Part shown: positions 46,503-55,992 of the stretch, one piece after another
How positions within the stretch are numbered: the stretch's first letter is position 1
Layout: each line of letters begins with the position of its first letter
Assembly (NCBI GenBank): GCA_013112635.1
Contig: JABFGF010000001.1
Location: 682,001 to 746,000, forward strand
Reading direction: 5' to 3'
Length of the DNA stretch: 64,000 bases
DNA from: Calditrichota bacterium
GTDB taxonomy: Bacteria; Calditrichota; Calditrichia; Calditrichales; J004
The notes under the pieces: model-generated
What the model was told of the DNA's origin: nothing
What the model saw: only the letters and a program-made list of their open reading frames with translations
Databases searched by the model: none
Translations under genes and position numbers: made by a program

Positions 46503-47453
46503 TCATGGCCGGTTGGTTAAATTTAAAGTATCTTCAAGTTTTTGTTGTTCCACTGGGGCTTTAAGCCAGATTATGTTTTTATCTTTATTAAACCAGGTCA
46601 TTTGCCGTTTTGCAAATCTTCTTGTATTTCGTTTAATTAGTTCAACCATTTCGTCAAAAGATATTTCATTATTTATATAACTAACAACTTCTTTATAACC
46701 GACGGCATTTAAGGCATTTGTTTTATCATAACCTTTAGTCAGTAATTTTTTAACTTCATCCTCGAGTCCACTTTTTATCATTTCATCAACTCGTTTATTA
46801 ATTCTCTGATATAGTTCTTCCCGATCCATTAATATACCAATCTGAATAAAATCAAATGGGGCTGGAATTTCATTTTCTTTTTGCAAGTCAGAAAGCTTTT
46901 TCCCGCTGATTAAAAAAACTTCCAATCCCCGTAAAATGCGTTGAGTGTCATTAACTGAAAAACGATTAGCTAATTCAGGATCTACCTTTTCAAGTTCTGA
47001 ATAAAGTTTTGCTAAACCTTCAGATTTTAAGCGTTTTGTAAGTTCTTCACGAACTGAATCATCCTTTTGGTCAAACTTTATCATTCCATATAACAACGCG
47101 CGGATATATAGCCCGGATCCACCAACTACGATTACATTTTTATTATCCTTGCGAATTTCTAAAATTTTCTCCCGAGCCTTTATTCCAAATTCTCCCGCAC
47201 TAAATTCAGTACCAGGATTTGTGAAATCAATAAAGTGATGAGTTATACCTGCCATTTCTTTTACAGTTGGTTTGGCAGTGCCAATATCCATAGATGTATA
47301 AATCTGCCGTGAGTCTGCAGAAACAATTTCAGCATTATATTTTTGGGCAAGTTTTAGCGAAAGGGATGTTTTACCAACAGCTGTTGGGCCAACAATAACA
47401 ATTACAGGTAAGAGTGGTGTATCTATTTTATTTAAATTTACGGGCAAGTTCAT
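46503..47453 (-). CDS. miaA: tRNA dimethylallyltransferase
   Basis: 316 aa. The P-loop GPTAVGKTS is at 23-31, followed by VSADSRQIYTSMDIGTAKP and HHFIDFTNP. MiaA adds dimethylallyl to A37 of tRNAs that read UNN codons. It overlaps the end of mutL by 26 bp; mutL-miaA is a common pairing. The 228 bp between its stop and the pilB start hold no gene that I can see. Confidence 0.95.
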   Translation of the reverse strand: MNLPVNLNKIDTPLLPVIVIVGPTAVGKTSLSLKLAQKYNAEIVSADSRQIYTSMDIGTAKPTVKEMAGITHHFIDFTNPGTEFSAGEFGIKAREKILEIRKDNKNVIVVGGSGLYIRALLYGMIKFDQKDDSVREELTKRLKSEGLAKLYSELEKVDPELANRFSVNDTQRILRGLEVFLISGKKLSDLQKENEIPAPFDFIQIGILMDREELYQRINKRVDEMIKSGLEDEVKKLLTKGYDKTNALNAVGYKEVVSYINNEISFDEMVELIKRNTRRFAKRQMTWFNKDKNIIWLKAPVEQQKLEDTLNLTNRP

Positions 47454-49239
47454 CTAACTCCATTGAAACTATAACCGGCTTTCCATTTGGTGAATAAAAA
47501 GGGTGTTCACACGCAAAAAGTTGGTCCACTAAATTGTGCATCTGAAACTCATTTAATGGTTCCCCTGTTTTTATGGCATTTTTAAATGCATAAGCAGCAG
47601 CAATCTTTTCATTGGGGTTAAAACTGCCCTGAGGCGTATTTTTGTAATAATCAATAATGTCCAGAAGAATTTGGCTTTCACGCCCAATTTTTACATCAGA
47701 AGGCATCTCTTCAATTATGATTGTATTGCCACTAAAAACATTAATGGTAAACCCGATTTGGTTTAATACACTGTAAACATCCCTGAAGACAAGAAAATCA
47801 TCTAAAGCCAGGGTTATTTTTTGAGGGAAAAGAAGTTTTTGCCCATCAGCAATAGATTTATTATCAAGTATTTTAATCGTTTTTTCATATAAAATTCTTG
47901 AATGAGCTAAGTGTTGATCAACAATTACCAAACCACTTTTTATCTCAGAAAAAATATATTTTTGATGTACCTGCCAAAAACGCACATCTAAGTTTTCTGA
48001 TGGGATGAGATTTTTTTGTCCGATTACTTCATTTTGCTTTGGGGTCTCTTCAAGCTGATTAAAATAAGCCAGGCTTGTTTGTCCGCTACTTTTTTTAACA
48101 CGGCGTAATCCGGTTTCTTTTAAAGGTATTTTCTTAAGATCAAACTCATTTTTAATACTTTTCTGTGTATCATTATCATGCTCGATAACTGCTTTTTGAA
48201 TTGCGCTTCCCTGATCATCCGAACTTAAATCAGCAAGGATACCACTGTCGTTTAAAGCTTTCTTTACTGAATTTAAAAAAAGATAAAAAAGTGTTCTGTC
48301 ATTTGAAAAACGTACCTGCATTTTTGTAGGATGAATATTTACATCAACAAAATTTGGATCCATTTCTATAAATAAACAAAAAACCGGATGTGCGCCTTCA
48401 TCAAGAGTTTCACCAAATCCCTGGTATACCGCATAGCTGATATTCCTGTCCTGAATTGGCCGACCATTTAAAAACAAATGTTGATGCGTCCGTGATCTCC
48501 TGGCCATTTTGGGTTTTGCAATAAAACCATTTATTTCAATCCCGGCAACGCTGGTGTCAATCTCAATCAATCCTTCTTCCAAATCTTGTCCAAAAACTTC
48601 AACAATTCTTTCTTTTAGATTTGTTTTTTTAAGAAGGAAAAGCTGTTTGTCATCAAGATGAAGTTGAAATTCAATATCGGGATAAGCGAGAAAAAATCTT
48701 TTAAGTGTTAATAATATTTGTTGGCTTTCAGCATTATCAGATTTTAGAAATTTCCGGCGGGCAGGTGTATTAAAAAATAAATTCTTAATTGATATGCTCG
48801 TACCGGTGTTTGCAGCAATTTTTTTTACGTGACCTTTTCGACCTCCATCAATTGAATAAACCAATCCAAGTTTTTCACTCTGTTCTTTAGTCTTAATTTC
48901 AACCTGGGCAACAGATGCGATACTTGGCAAAGCTTCACCTCGAAACCCAAGTGAATGAATACTTTCCAGATCTTTTTCCGAACGGATTTTGCTTGTAGCA
49001 TGCCGTTCAAAAGCAACAGGTAAATCTAATTCACCAATACCACAGCCATTATCAATAACCTGAATCAGTTTTTTGCCACCACCGGAAATATGTACCTGAA
49101 TTGAGTTTGCACCAGAATCTATCGCATTTTCAATCAGCTCTTTTACAACGGATGCGGGCCGTTCTACAACTTCCCCGGCGGCAATTTTATTGGCAAGATG
49201 TTCCGGTAATATTTGAACTTTTGAGGATGTTTGGTCCAT
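47428..49239 (-). CDS. mutL: DNA mismatch repair protein MutL
   Basis: 603 aa. The GHKL ATPase motifs are intact: VVKELIENAIDSGA with catalytic Glu37, DNGCGI and GFRGEAL. The C-terminal dimerisation domain has DQHLAHSRILYE (441-452) where MutL endonucleases have DQHAxxExxxxE; the first Glu is Ser447. The usual Cys motifs ACxxA and CPHGRP read AAYAF and SPNGKP. It therefore looks like a MutL without nicking activity. It coordinates MutS with downstream nuclease and helicase. Confidence 0.95.
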   Translation of the reverse strand: MDQTSSKVQILPEHLANKIAAGEVVERPASVVKELIENAIDSGANSIQVHISGGGKKLIQVIDNGCGIGELDLPVAFERHATSKIRSEKDLESIHSLGFRGEALPSIASVAQVEIKTKEQSEKLGLVYSIDGGRKGHVKKIAANTGTSISIKNLFFNTPARRKFLKSDNAESQQILLTLKRFFLAYPDIEFQLHLDDKQLFLLKKTNLKERIVEVFGQDLEEGLIEIDTSVAGIEINGFIAKPKMARRSRTHQHLFLNGRPIQDRNISYAVYQGFGETLDEGAHPVFCLFIEMDPNFVDVNIHPTKMQVRFSNDRTLFYLFLNSVKKALNDSGILADLSSDDQGSAIQKAVIEHDNDTQKSIKNEFDLKKIPLKETGLRRVKKSSGQTSLAYFNQLEETPKQNEVIGQKNLIPSENLDVRFWQVHQKYIFSEIKSGLVIVDQHLAHSRILYEKTIKILDNKSIADGQKLLFPQKITLALDDFLVFRDVYSVLNQIGFTINVFSGNTIIIEEMPSDVKIGRESQILLDIIDYYKNTPQGSFNPNEKIAAAYAFKNAIKTGEPLNEFQMHNLVDQLFACEHPFYSPNGKPVIVSMELDELARKFK

Positions 49240-49259
49240 TTTTAAATAAAACCATTAAT

Positions 49260-49295
49260 ATAAAAAGCGACGCCATATTTAATGGAGTCGCTTTG
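49260..49295 (-). terminator. Intrinsic terminator downstream of nhaD
   Basis: On the minus strand AAAGCGAC pairs with GTCGCTTT, extended by TCCAT/ATGGC with mismatches around a short loop, and is followed by TTTTTATATT. It lies between the nhaD stop and the mutL start. Confidence 0.8.
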
Positions 49296-49351
49296 TTTAA
49301 AGAAATTTCGTTTTAAAAGATAATAAATTTAACGCCAAGTTTTAAATCATT

Positions 49352-50887
49352 CTAAAAGAAAATTAGTGTTACTAAAACGAATGTTGGTACCAAAATAGCT
49401 ACTGACCAGGCCATGTAACCAAAGAAGGATGGCATTTTAATTTCATTTTCCTCAGCAATTGATTTAACCATAAAGTTCGGTGCATTTCCAATATAGGTAT
49501 TTGCACCCATAAAAACAGCTCCGGCACTAATTGCAAGCAATGTTGACGCATAGGTTGTCATTAAATCGCCTACTTTTAAACTTTCACCAAGAGCAGTATT
49601 AAAAAACACCACATAAGTTGGAGCATTGTCTAAAAAGCTGGATAAAATGCCTGTCGCCCAAAAGAATGCAGAATCCACAAACTCTCCTGAACTTGTTCTA
49701 ACGCTGTTAATAATTGCACCAAGAGGCCCTTCTGAACCCGCTTTTAACATAGCAATAGGTGGAACCATAGTAATAAAAATTGTTGCGAAAAGCTTAGCTA
49801 CTTCTACGATCGGTTCCCAGGTAAATCCATTTCCTTTACGAGCTGATTCAGGAGTGAATTTCAATGATAAGAATGTAAGGCCTAATAGAATTAGTACCTG
49901 TGCCAAAGTACCTTTTGTCATCAAACCGGTTCCCCACATTACAATACTCCAGTCTTCTTCAACTGCAATATTGGGATGCCAGATTCCGCTAAAAATAACA
50001 GCTGCAATAATCCCGGCAAGAAACAAGAAATTGATTGAACCTTCGATACCAAACTTTTCACCATTTTCTTTTTTTGTTGGCTTATTAGTTTCCTTTTTAT
50101 AATAAAAGCTGTCAATTACAAAGAAAACAATTATCAAAACAACTACTTCAAAAAGCATTGGAAGAAACATGTGAGTTGTTGTCCAGAAGAAACTGACGCC
50201 TTTCAAAAATCCGAGAAATAGTGGCGGATCTCCCAGCGGAGTAAGTGAACCTCCGATATTTGCGACCAGGAAAATAAAGAATATTATTACATGTTTTTGG
50301 TTTTTACGCCAGGCATTGGCCCGGATCACCGGCCTGATCATTAGCATTGCTGCACCGGTTGTTCCCATCCAGCTGGCTAATATTGTTCCAATTAAAATCA
50401 AACCTGTATTTAATTTTGGGCTTCCAATAAGCTCGCCCTTTAACCTAATGCCGCCACCAACAGTAAAGAGAGCTAATAATAAAACAATAAAGGGGATGAA
50501 TTCTCCAAGATAAACTTCGGCAAGGTAAAACCCGCTCATATTTATCCCTTTAAAAATTGTGAACATCACAAAAAATAAAACACCCCAAAAAAGAGAAATT
50601 TTACCATAATGATTATGCCAGAAATGAGGTGCCACCAATGGAAAAACGGCTATTGAAAGAAGAATTCCAACAAACGGGATTAACCACCAAAGAGAAAGTG
50701 TTTTCCCATCTAAATGTGGTGCATGATGTTCATCATGACTATCACTTTCAACAGAATGTGCTACTTCCTGAGAAGTTGCTAAACTGTCTGTTTCGTGTTC
50801 ATTTTGCGTTGAAAACGCATTAGCGGGAACGATATATAAAAAAGCAAGTGTGATAATTAGAATGAGTTTCTTACTAAAAGCGTACAT
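49352..50887 (-). CDS. nhaD: Sodium/proton antiporter, NhaD type
   Basis: 511 aa of the ion transporter superfamily with about 12-13 membrane helices. Motifs such as GGSLTPLGDPPLFLGFLKG and FLDNAPTYVVFFN, plus GANTYIGNAPNFMVK, are the NhaD signatures around the ion-binding site. The N-terminus has a signal-like helix and a His-rich stretch (SDSHDEHHAPH) that may bind metal. It should expel sodium or lithium, as expected of a marine or saline organism. GGGAGG precedes the start. Confidence 0.92.
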   Translation of the reverse strand: MYAFSKKLILIITLAFLYIVPANAFSTQNEHETDSLATSQEVAHSVESDSHDEHHAPHLDGKTLSLWWLIPFVGILLSIAVFPLVAPHFWHNHYGKISLFWGVLFFVMFTIFKGINMSGFYLAEVYLGEFIPFIVLLLALFTVGGGIRLKGELIGSPKLNTGLILIGTILASWMGTTGAAMLMIRPVIRANAWRKNQKHVIIFFIFLVANIGGSLTPLGDPPLFLGFLKGVSFFWTTTHMFLPMLFEVVVLIIVFFVIDSFYYKKETNKPTKKENGEKFGIEGSINFLFLAGIIAAVIFSGIWHPNIAVEEDWSIVMWGTGLMTKGTLAQVLILLGLTFLSLKFTPESARKGNGFTWEPIVEVAKLFATIFITMVPPIAMLKAGSEGPLGAIINSVRTSSGEFVDSAFFWATGILSSFLDNAPTYVVFFNTALGESLKVGDLMTTYASTLLAISAGAVFMGANTYIGNAPNFMVKSIAEENEIKMPSFFGYMAWSVAILVPTFVLVTLIFF

Positions 50888-50982
50888 ATTGCCTCCCAGG
50901 CAAAATAAAGACCGATTGAAAAATTAATGTTATTTGTATTCGGAGGAAATTTATAAGATTTAACAATGCAGGATTTTTTTGG

Positions 50983-51405
50983 TTAGATTAATCGATGTCT
51001 CGTTAAAAATTCATTTAGCCACTCATTCATTTCATCACGAACCTGCCTGAAGGCTTTTTGTTTCTGGATCTCATTTCCTTCAATTTTTGATGGATTATCA
51101 AACTCACGATGAATTTTTGTACGGCTGCTCATTAGGATATGTAACGAATTCCTGGCAATTTCTGATGTTGTGATGATAATATCAAATTTGGTATGAGTAT
51201 ATTCGTTTACCGAATTTGTATTAAATTCAGACATATCAATACCCATCTCCAGCAATACTTTTACTGTTAAAGGATGAATTTCTTTTGGGCGAATTCCGGC
51301 GCTATCAACATCAACTTTTTTAAATGTCAGGTGTTTAATAAGTTCAGACATCATTGGTGTCAAAACAGAATTTTCGGTTCCAAGGACAAGAACCCTTTTT
51401 TTCAT
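50983..51405 (-). CDS. ArsC/low-molecular-weight phosphatase-like pseudoenzyme
   Basis: 140 aa. Overall it follows thioredoxin-type ArsC: an N-terminal strand and P-loop, DVDSAGIRPKEIHPLTV, and the C-terminal FDNPSKIEGNEIQKQKAFRQVRDEM. The P-loop CX5R that defines the family reads GTENSVL, so the catalytic Cys is Gly9 and the Arg is Leu15. No other cysteine exists in the protein. It cannot be an arsenate reductase or phosphatase by the known mechanism; a binding or regulatory role is likely. It lies 88 bp after the hybrid sensor gene on the same strand. Confidence 0.8.
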   Translation of the reverse strand: MKKRVLVLGTENSVLTPMMSELIKHLTFKKVDVDSAGIRPKEIHPLTVKVLLEMGIDMSEFNTNSVNEYTHTKFDIIITTSEIARNSLHILMSSRTKIHREFDNPSKIEGNEIQKQKAFRQVRDEMNEWLNEFLTRHRLI

Positions 51406-51493
51406 TTCTCGCTCCTAATAGCAATTTTCAATGCAATTTTATGAGATGGATAAATTTACATAACAAGATATTACATTGCTATACTTTTTATTA

Positions 51494-54400
51494 TCAGGAT
51501 AATAATACACGGATTTGTTCACGGGCAGATTGGACATCGAAAGGTTTGGGCAAAAACCCATCAACACCATCTTTAATTAGCTGCTGTTTTATCTTCTTAT
51601 TGGTGTGTGCAGAGGTAATTAATACTTTTAGCTCAGGTTTTATTTCTTTTATTTTATAATAAAGTTCATTTCCATACATCTTCGGCATAATAATATCCAA
51701 AATTGCAAGATCAATTTCTGAATGATTTTCTTCGAATATTTTTAAGCCTTCCATGCCATCTTCTGCCAGAAAAGTACTATAGCCATCGGTATTAGCCATG
51801 TCTTTTAAAAATTCACGGATAACCTGCTGATCATCTACAATTAATATCTTTGACAATTGTGATTGTTTTGCACTTTTTACCGCACGTCTTTCATGTATAA
51901 ATGGAAGGTAGAAAGAAATTGTAGTGCCTTTATTTGGTTCTGATTCTACATCAATGTAACCATTGGCCGATCTGATTATATTAAAAATCAAACTTGCGCC
52001 CAGGCCTTTTCGTGAGGCATCTTTTGATGTTGTAAAAAAGGGTTCAAACAATCTGTCTATTGTAGATGAATTCATGCCAGATCCCGTATCGCGGAATACA
52101 ACTTTTAAATAGTTTTGATTAACCGCATTGTTTTGAATTAAAAAGCTATCCGTATCTGTTTTACACACACGCGAAGTAATAAATATATCTCCGCCTTGTG
52201 GCATGGCCGCTACAGCATTCAAAGCAAGATTTAACATAACTTTATTTAGCTGTGCTTCGCTGACGGTTACAAACCCCCTGGAATTTAAATCCGCATCAAT
52301 TTTTATACTTTCCGGGATTGTATTTTTAAGAATGTGGATCGAGTTCTCAATAATCTGATCCGGATCTACAGCTGTTTCGGCTTTGGAAAGTTGTTTACCG
52401 GACAGATTTAAAATCTGGTCAGAAAACTGGTGAGCTTCCTGCATAACCAGCTCAGCATCTCTGAATGCAGCATAAGTTTCTGGTGCTGAAATCTCTTTTA
52501 TTTCGTCTAAACTTTTTGTTAATGATGTAATTATTTGATTGTATTGTTGCGCTATTTTATCGGTTACGCTATTAAAAACATCCATGCGGCGTGTTTCAGT
52601 AAACCTCTTTTCAAGATGACGCATTTCAGTTGTATCTATACCAAAATTTACTACAACAGAATTGTTGTGTTCTGCTTTTATTTCAACTGCAGTCCATCTA
52701 ATTATTTTTTCTTTGCCAGTCTTGGATACAAGTTTTACTTCAATAGGTGTTGAGGAATTTTCAGCAATATGCTCATTCCTTTTATGGATAACATAGTTTT
52801 TATATTTCTCATCGGGATATAATTTGTCCATTATATCGGATGCACCTAATATTTCCTCTTTTTTATACCCTGTCACCTGTTCTGCTTTTTTGTTCCATAC
52901 CAGGTAATCACCATTTTCAGCAACGACTGTTATGATTATATTTGCCTTTTCAATCAGCTCATTTGCAAAAAACCTCGTATTTTTTAGATTGTTTTCGAGT
53001 TGCTTGTTTTCTGATATATCCCGGATTATCCCTTCGATGTACGAGTTTCCTTCATCATCTGTAATCAAATGAGCATGTTCCAAAACTTTTATAAGCTTTC
53101 CTGTCCTAGTCTTTAGATTAGAAACATAATTGTTGACAGTTTTTTCATGTTTTAAGCTATTTAAAAATTCCTCACGCTCATTTTCAGTTGGATAGAAATC
53201 GAATGCGACCTTATTCCTTTTCACCTGATCAATAGTTTTATAACCCAAAATATCAAGAAAAGCTGGGTTTGCATATATAACTTCGCCTTCAATGGTAGAG
53301 CGATATATTCCATCCAGGGCACTTTCCACAATCTCTTTAAAATTAAAACTTTCCTTTTTCAGCTCGCCCTTGCCTTCTGCCAGATATCTATACCTGGCCA
53401 TATCCTGAACTATTTTATAAATATCCATCACAAATTCATCAGGTTCGTAGGGATTGGCATAAAGGAGAATAACTATTTCCACTACATGAGTATTAACAAT
53501 TGGTATAAATGTAGCTGTTCTACCAAATTGGATTATTTCTTTGTGAGCATCATTTTCATTAAAAAAGTTAAAAGTGCTGATTTCAGGCTTCTTTAAAATC
53601 GTCTCCAAAACCCCTTTCAAAGCACTTACAGCATCTTGGTCTTGTTTAGCAATGTTTTCAAAATCAACAATAAACTTATTTTTAAAATTCGATTCTACTA
53701 CAGGGCAATTGATTATTGTATCACAATTAACAATTTGTTTTATATAGTTACCAAGGACTTTGAGATTTGAATTTGAATTCGAAATATGAAAAAATTGATT
53801 AAGTAATTCCCTTAAATCAGCAAAACTTTTATTTTGATTATCCAGCATTCTTCTAATATTTAAATCTTCACTTTTGGATTTCAAATAAAGAAAAAACTCA
53901 TTTTCCGATTGTGGTGATTTAATTATATTAATTTCAACAGGTTTTATCTGTCCAGCCCCATCAAGAAAAGTTGTTATCAATTTTTTATTGTTTTCAGGGT
54001 CTCGCGTAAAAAATAAATATTCTTCGAATGAATACCCGGGAATATAACTATCAATATTTGTATTAATTAACTGTGTGGGGTTATAATTAAAAATATCACA
54101 GAAAACCTGGTTAATATTAAGAAGGTTGCCTTTGTGATTGGCGGTAATTATACATTCCGGTGAATTAGCAATAAATTTTTTAATATTATGAGTATTTTGC
54201 TCACATTGTCTGTGTAATTGAGAGATGTCTTTTAACTGGTTAAAAAGTAGTATTAATTGTTCCTCAAAAAAAGAAGACTTTTCAAAAGACAAACAATTAT
54301 TGATATCAGAAATTTTGTTTATAACTTCTTTATTTGCTGCTGTGCCTAAAACAAATATTGTCTGCTCATTATTATATAAACGTAATTTTTTTATATATTC

Positions 54401-54583
54401 AACAAGATCGTTTGATGTCTTATTAACCAGGAAAAATATCCCTCCATATATTTCATTTCCAAAAGAAAGTGGAAGTTCGTCAATAGCATCAAACGTAAGG
54501 ATATCAATGTTTTCATCAGATTCAATAAGTTTTTTTGCTGAATTATGCCAAAAATTGTCACGTAGAATAAGAATTTTATTCAA
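51494..54583 (-). CDS. Multi-PAS hybrid sensor histidine kinase lacking the H-box histidine
   Basis: 1029 aa, soluble. Domains: an N-terminal receiver-like region without acceptor Asp (1-118), PAS (about 130-240), GAF-like (about 265-400), PAS (415-525), PAS (535-655), a HisKA-like helix pair (about 665-735), HATPase (760-895) and a receiver (910-1029) with D917/D918, acceptor D963 and K1013. HATPase boxes are intact (N785/N789, DTGSGM, GLGASLI). In the HisKA segment the usual IAHDFNN reads IAQQYNQ (Q679), so the phosphorylated His is missing. It might phosphorylate or sequester another protein. The start is TTG (54581-54583) with AAAGGAA upstream. Confidence 0.88.
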   Translation of the reverse strand: MNKILILRDNFWHNSAKKLIESDENIDILTFDAIDELPLSFGNEIYGGIFFLVNKTSNDLVEYIKKLRLYNNEQTIFVLGTAANKEVINKISDINNCLSFEKSSFFEEQLILLFNQLKDISQLHRQCEQNTHNIKKFIANSPECIITANHKGNLLNINQVFCDIFNYNPTQLINTNIDSYIPGYSFEEYLFFTRDPENNKKLITTFLDGAGQIKPVEINIIKSPQSENEFFLYLKSKSEDLNIRRMLDNQNKSFADLRELLNQFFHISNSNSNLKVLGNYIKQIVNCDTIINCPVVESNFKNKFIVDFENIAKQDQDAVSALKGVLETILKKPEISTFNFFNENDAHKEIIQFGRTATFIPIVNTHVVEIVILLYANPYEPDEFVMDIYKIVQDMARYRYLAEGKGELKKESFNFKEIVESALDGIYRSTIEGEVIYANPAFLDILGYKTIDQVKRNKVAFDFYPTENEREEFLNSLKHEKTVNNYVSNLKTRTGKLIKVLEHAHLITDDEGNSYIEGIIRDISENKQLENNLKNTRFFANELIEKANIIITVVAENGDYLVWNKKAEQVTGYKKEEILGASDIMDKLYPDEKYKNYVIHKRNEHIAENSSTPIEVKLVSKTGKEKIIRWTAVEIKAEHNNSVVVNFGIDTTEMRHLEKRFTETRRMDVFNSVTDKIAQQYNQIITSLTKSLDEIKEISAPETYAAFRDAELVMQEAHQFSDQILNLSGKQLSKAETAVDPDQIIENSIHILKNTIPESIKIDADLNSRGFVTVSEAQLNKVMLNLALNAVAAMPQGGDIFITSRVCKTDTDSFLIQNNAVNQNYLKVVFRDTGSGMNSSTIDRLFEPFFTTSKDASRKGLGASLIFNIIRSANGYIDVESEPNKGTTISFYLPFIHERRAVKSAKQSQLSKILIVDDQQVIREFLKDMANTDGYSTFLAEDGMEGLKIFEENHSEIDLAILDIIMPKMYGNELYYKIKEIKPELKVLITSAHTNKKIKQQLIKDGVDGFLPKPFDVQSAREQIRVLLS

Positions 54584-54814
54584 CGTTATTCCTTTCGTTA
54601 AAAAATACGTTTGTTTAAGCTAGGATAGAAGTTCAAATTGAAAACTTGTGTTAGTAACAGTATCGTCAACTTAAAAAATGAGTTGATTCATTAATTAAGA
54701 ATAATTTCAGAATTGTATCATTTATCACAACTTGATGTTACAAAGTTTTAGTAATTGACATGAAAGTTTTAATGGCATATATTTAGCCCACTAACCAAAA
54801 AATCCTCAAAGATC

Positions 54815-55255
54815 ATGAAGATAATTGTAAAAAAGGAATTTGACGGCAAAAACTATATCGGTTCTTGCGAGAATTTGCCTAGTTGCTATGTGCAATCACA
54901 TTCATCCGAACAACTTGTTATAGAACTTCGGAAGGCAATAGAAGTATATCGAAAGAGTTATAGTAAGAGAAACCAGGCACTACCTACTTCCTATGACTAT
55001 CCGATAATTGATCGTAAAATCCGTTTCAATAAGATTTCATCAAACCAACTGGCAAAAGTGTTGCTGAAAAACAATTATCATTTTGAATCAAAAGATTCTG
55101 AATCTTTGCTTTTTATTAACTCGAACTTTCCTTTTAACAGAATTCATATTCCAAATGTTTCAGAGATATCTCCAATGCTTATTTCTAAAATATTTGGTAA
55201 AGAAAATATCATTTTCGTTAATAAGAACAATCTGAAAATAAACTCTTCCGCTTAA
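54815..55255 (+). CDS. HicB-HicA-like fusion protein, orphan
   Basis: 146 aa. Residues 1-50 resemble the HicB partial RNase H-like fold (FDGKNYIGSCENLPSCYVQSHS...LRKAIEVY). Residues 70-130 resemble the HicA double-stranded RNA-binding fold (SSNQLAKVLLKNNYHFE; RIHIPNVSEISPMLISKIFGK). The catalytic GSH of HicA reads DSE, so the toxin centre appears lost. Fusion in the order HicB-HicA with a dead toxin suggests a repurposed regulator. The 231 bp upstream are AT-rich with no clear feature. Its stop overlaps the lptB stop region. Confidence 0.6.
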   Translation: MKIIVKKEFDGKNYIGSCENLPSCYVQSHSSEQLVIELRKAIEVYRKSYSKRNQALPTSYDYPIIDRKIRFNKISSNQLAKVLLKNNYHFESKDSESLLFINSNFPFNRIHIPNVSEISPMLISKIFGKENIIFVNKNNLKINSSA

Positions 55256-55992
55256 CGATCTAATTTAAAATTTTCACCCAAATACAACTTTCTTACCTGC
55301 TCATCTGCAGCTAAAGTATCTGCTGTCCCCTCTTTTAAAATCTGTCCCTCAAACAATAAGTATGCTCGATCGGTTATATCCAAAGTTTCATGCACATTGT
55401 GATCCGTTATTAATACTCCGATGCCTCTTTCTTTTAATCCATGAACAATACCCTGGATATCTTCAACAGCAATGGGATCTACTCCGGCAAAAGGTTCATC
55501 CAATAAAATAAACTTTGGATCTGTAACAAGGGTGCGGGCAATCTCAGTTCGTCTTCTTTCACCACCCGATAGATTATACCCCAGACTGTTGGCAATATGT
55601 GTAATATTCAACTCATTTAAGAATTGATCACATTTTCTTTTTTGTTCACTTTTAGATAGGCCAATCATTTGCATTATGGCCATTAAGTTTTCCCGGACAG
55701 TAAGTTTTCTAAAAATAGATGCCTCTTGTGGTAAATATGCAATACCATATCGTGCACGTTTATACATCGGAAAGCGCGTAATTACCTGATCCTGATACAT
55801 TACTTTACCAGAGTTAGGCCGGATCATTCCAGTAATAATATAAAAAGTGGTTGTTTTCCCGGCACCATTTGGACCTAATAGCCCAACAATTTCTCCCTGA
55901 GCAACATTAAGGGAAACTGAATTAACAACCTTTCTTTTACCATAAATTTTAATTAAATCTTTTCCTGAAAGAACGAGCTTGTTATTCTCCAA
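55252..55992 (-). CDS. lptB: LPS export ABC transporter ATP-binding protein
   Basis: 246 aa from the TTG at 55992. This start has AAGGGG nine bases upstream and gives the normal LptB N-terminus; another TTG at 56046 would add 18 residues that read through the end of the upstream gene. Walker A is GLLGPNGAGKTT, the signature NLSGGERRRTE, and Walker B FILLDEPFAGVDP. With LptF/G (not in this window) it pulls LPS out of the inner membrane. It overlaps the upstream gene by 11 bases and is the last gene of the envelope operon. Confidence 0.93.
   Translation of the reverse strand: MENNKLVLSGKDLIKIYGKRKVVNSVSLNVAQGEIVGLLGPNGAGKTTTFYIITGMIRPNSGKVMYQDQVITRFPMYKRARYGIAYLPQEASIFRKLTVRENLMAIMQMIGLSKSEQKRKCDQFLNELNITHIANSLGYNLSGGERRRTEIARTLVTDPKFILLDEPFAGVDPIAVEDIQGIVHGLKERGIGVLITDHNVHETLDITDRAYLLFEGQILKEGTADTLAADEQVRKLYLGENFKLDR

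Noticed and set aside
50983-51405. Arsenate reductase
   Set aside because: The essential Cys and Arg of the P-loop are absent and no ars genes are nearby.
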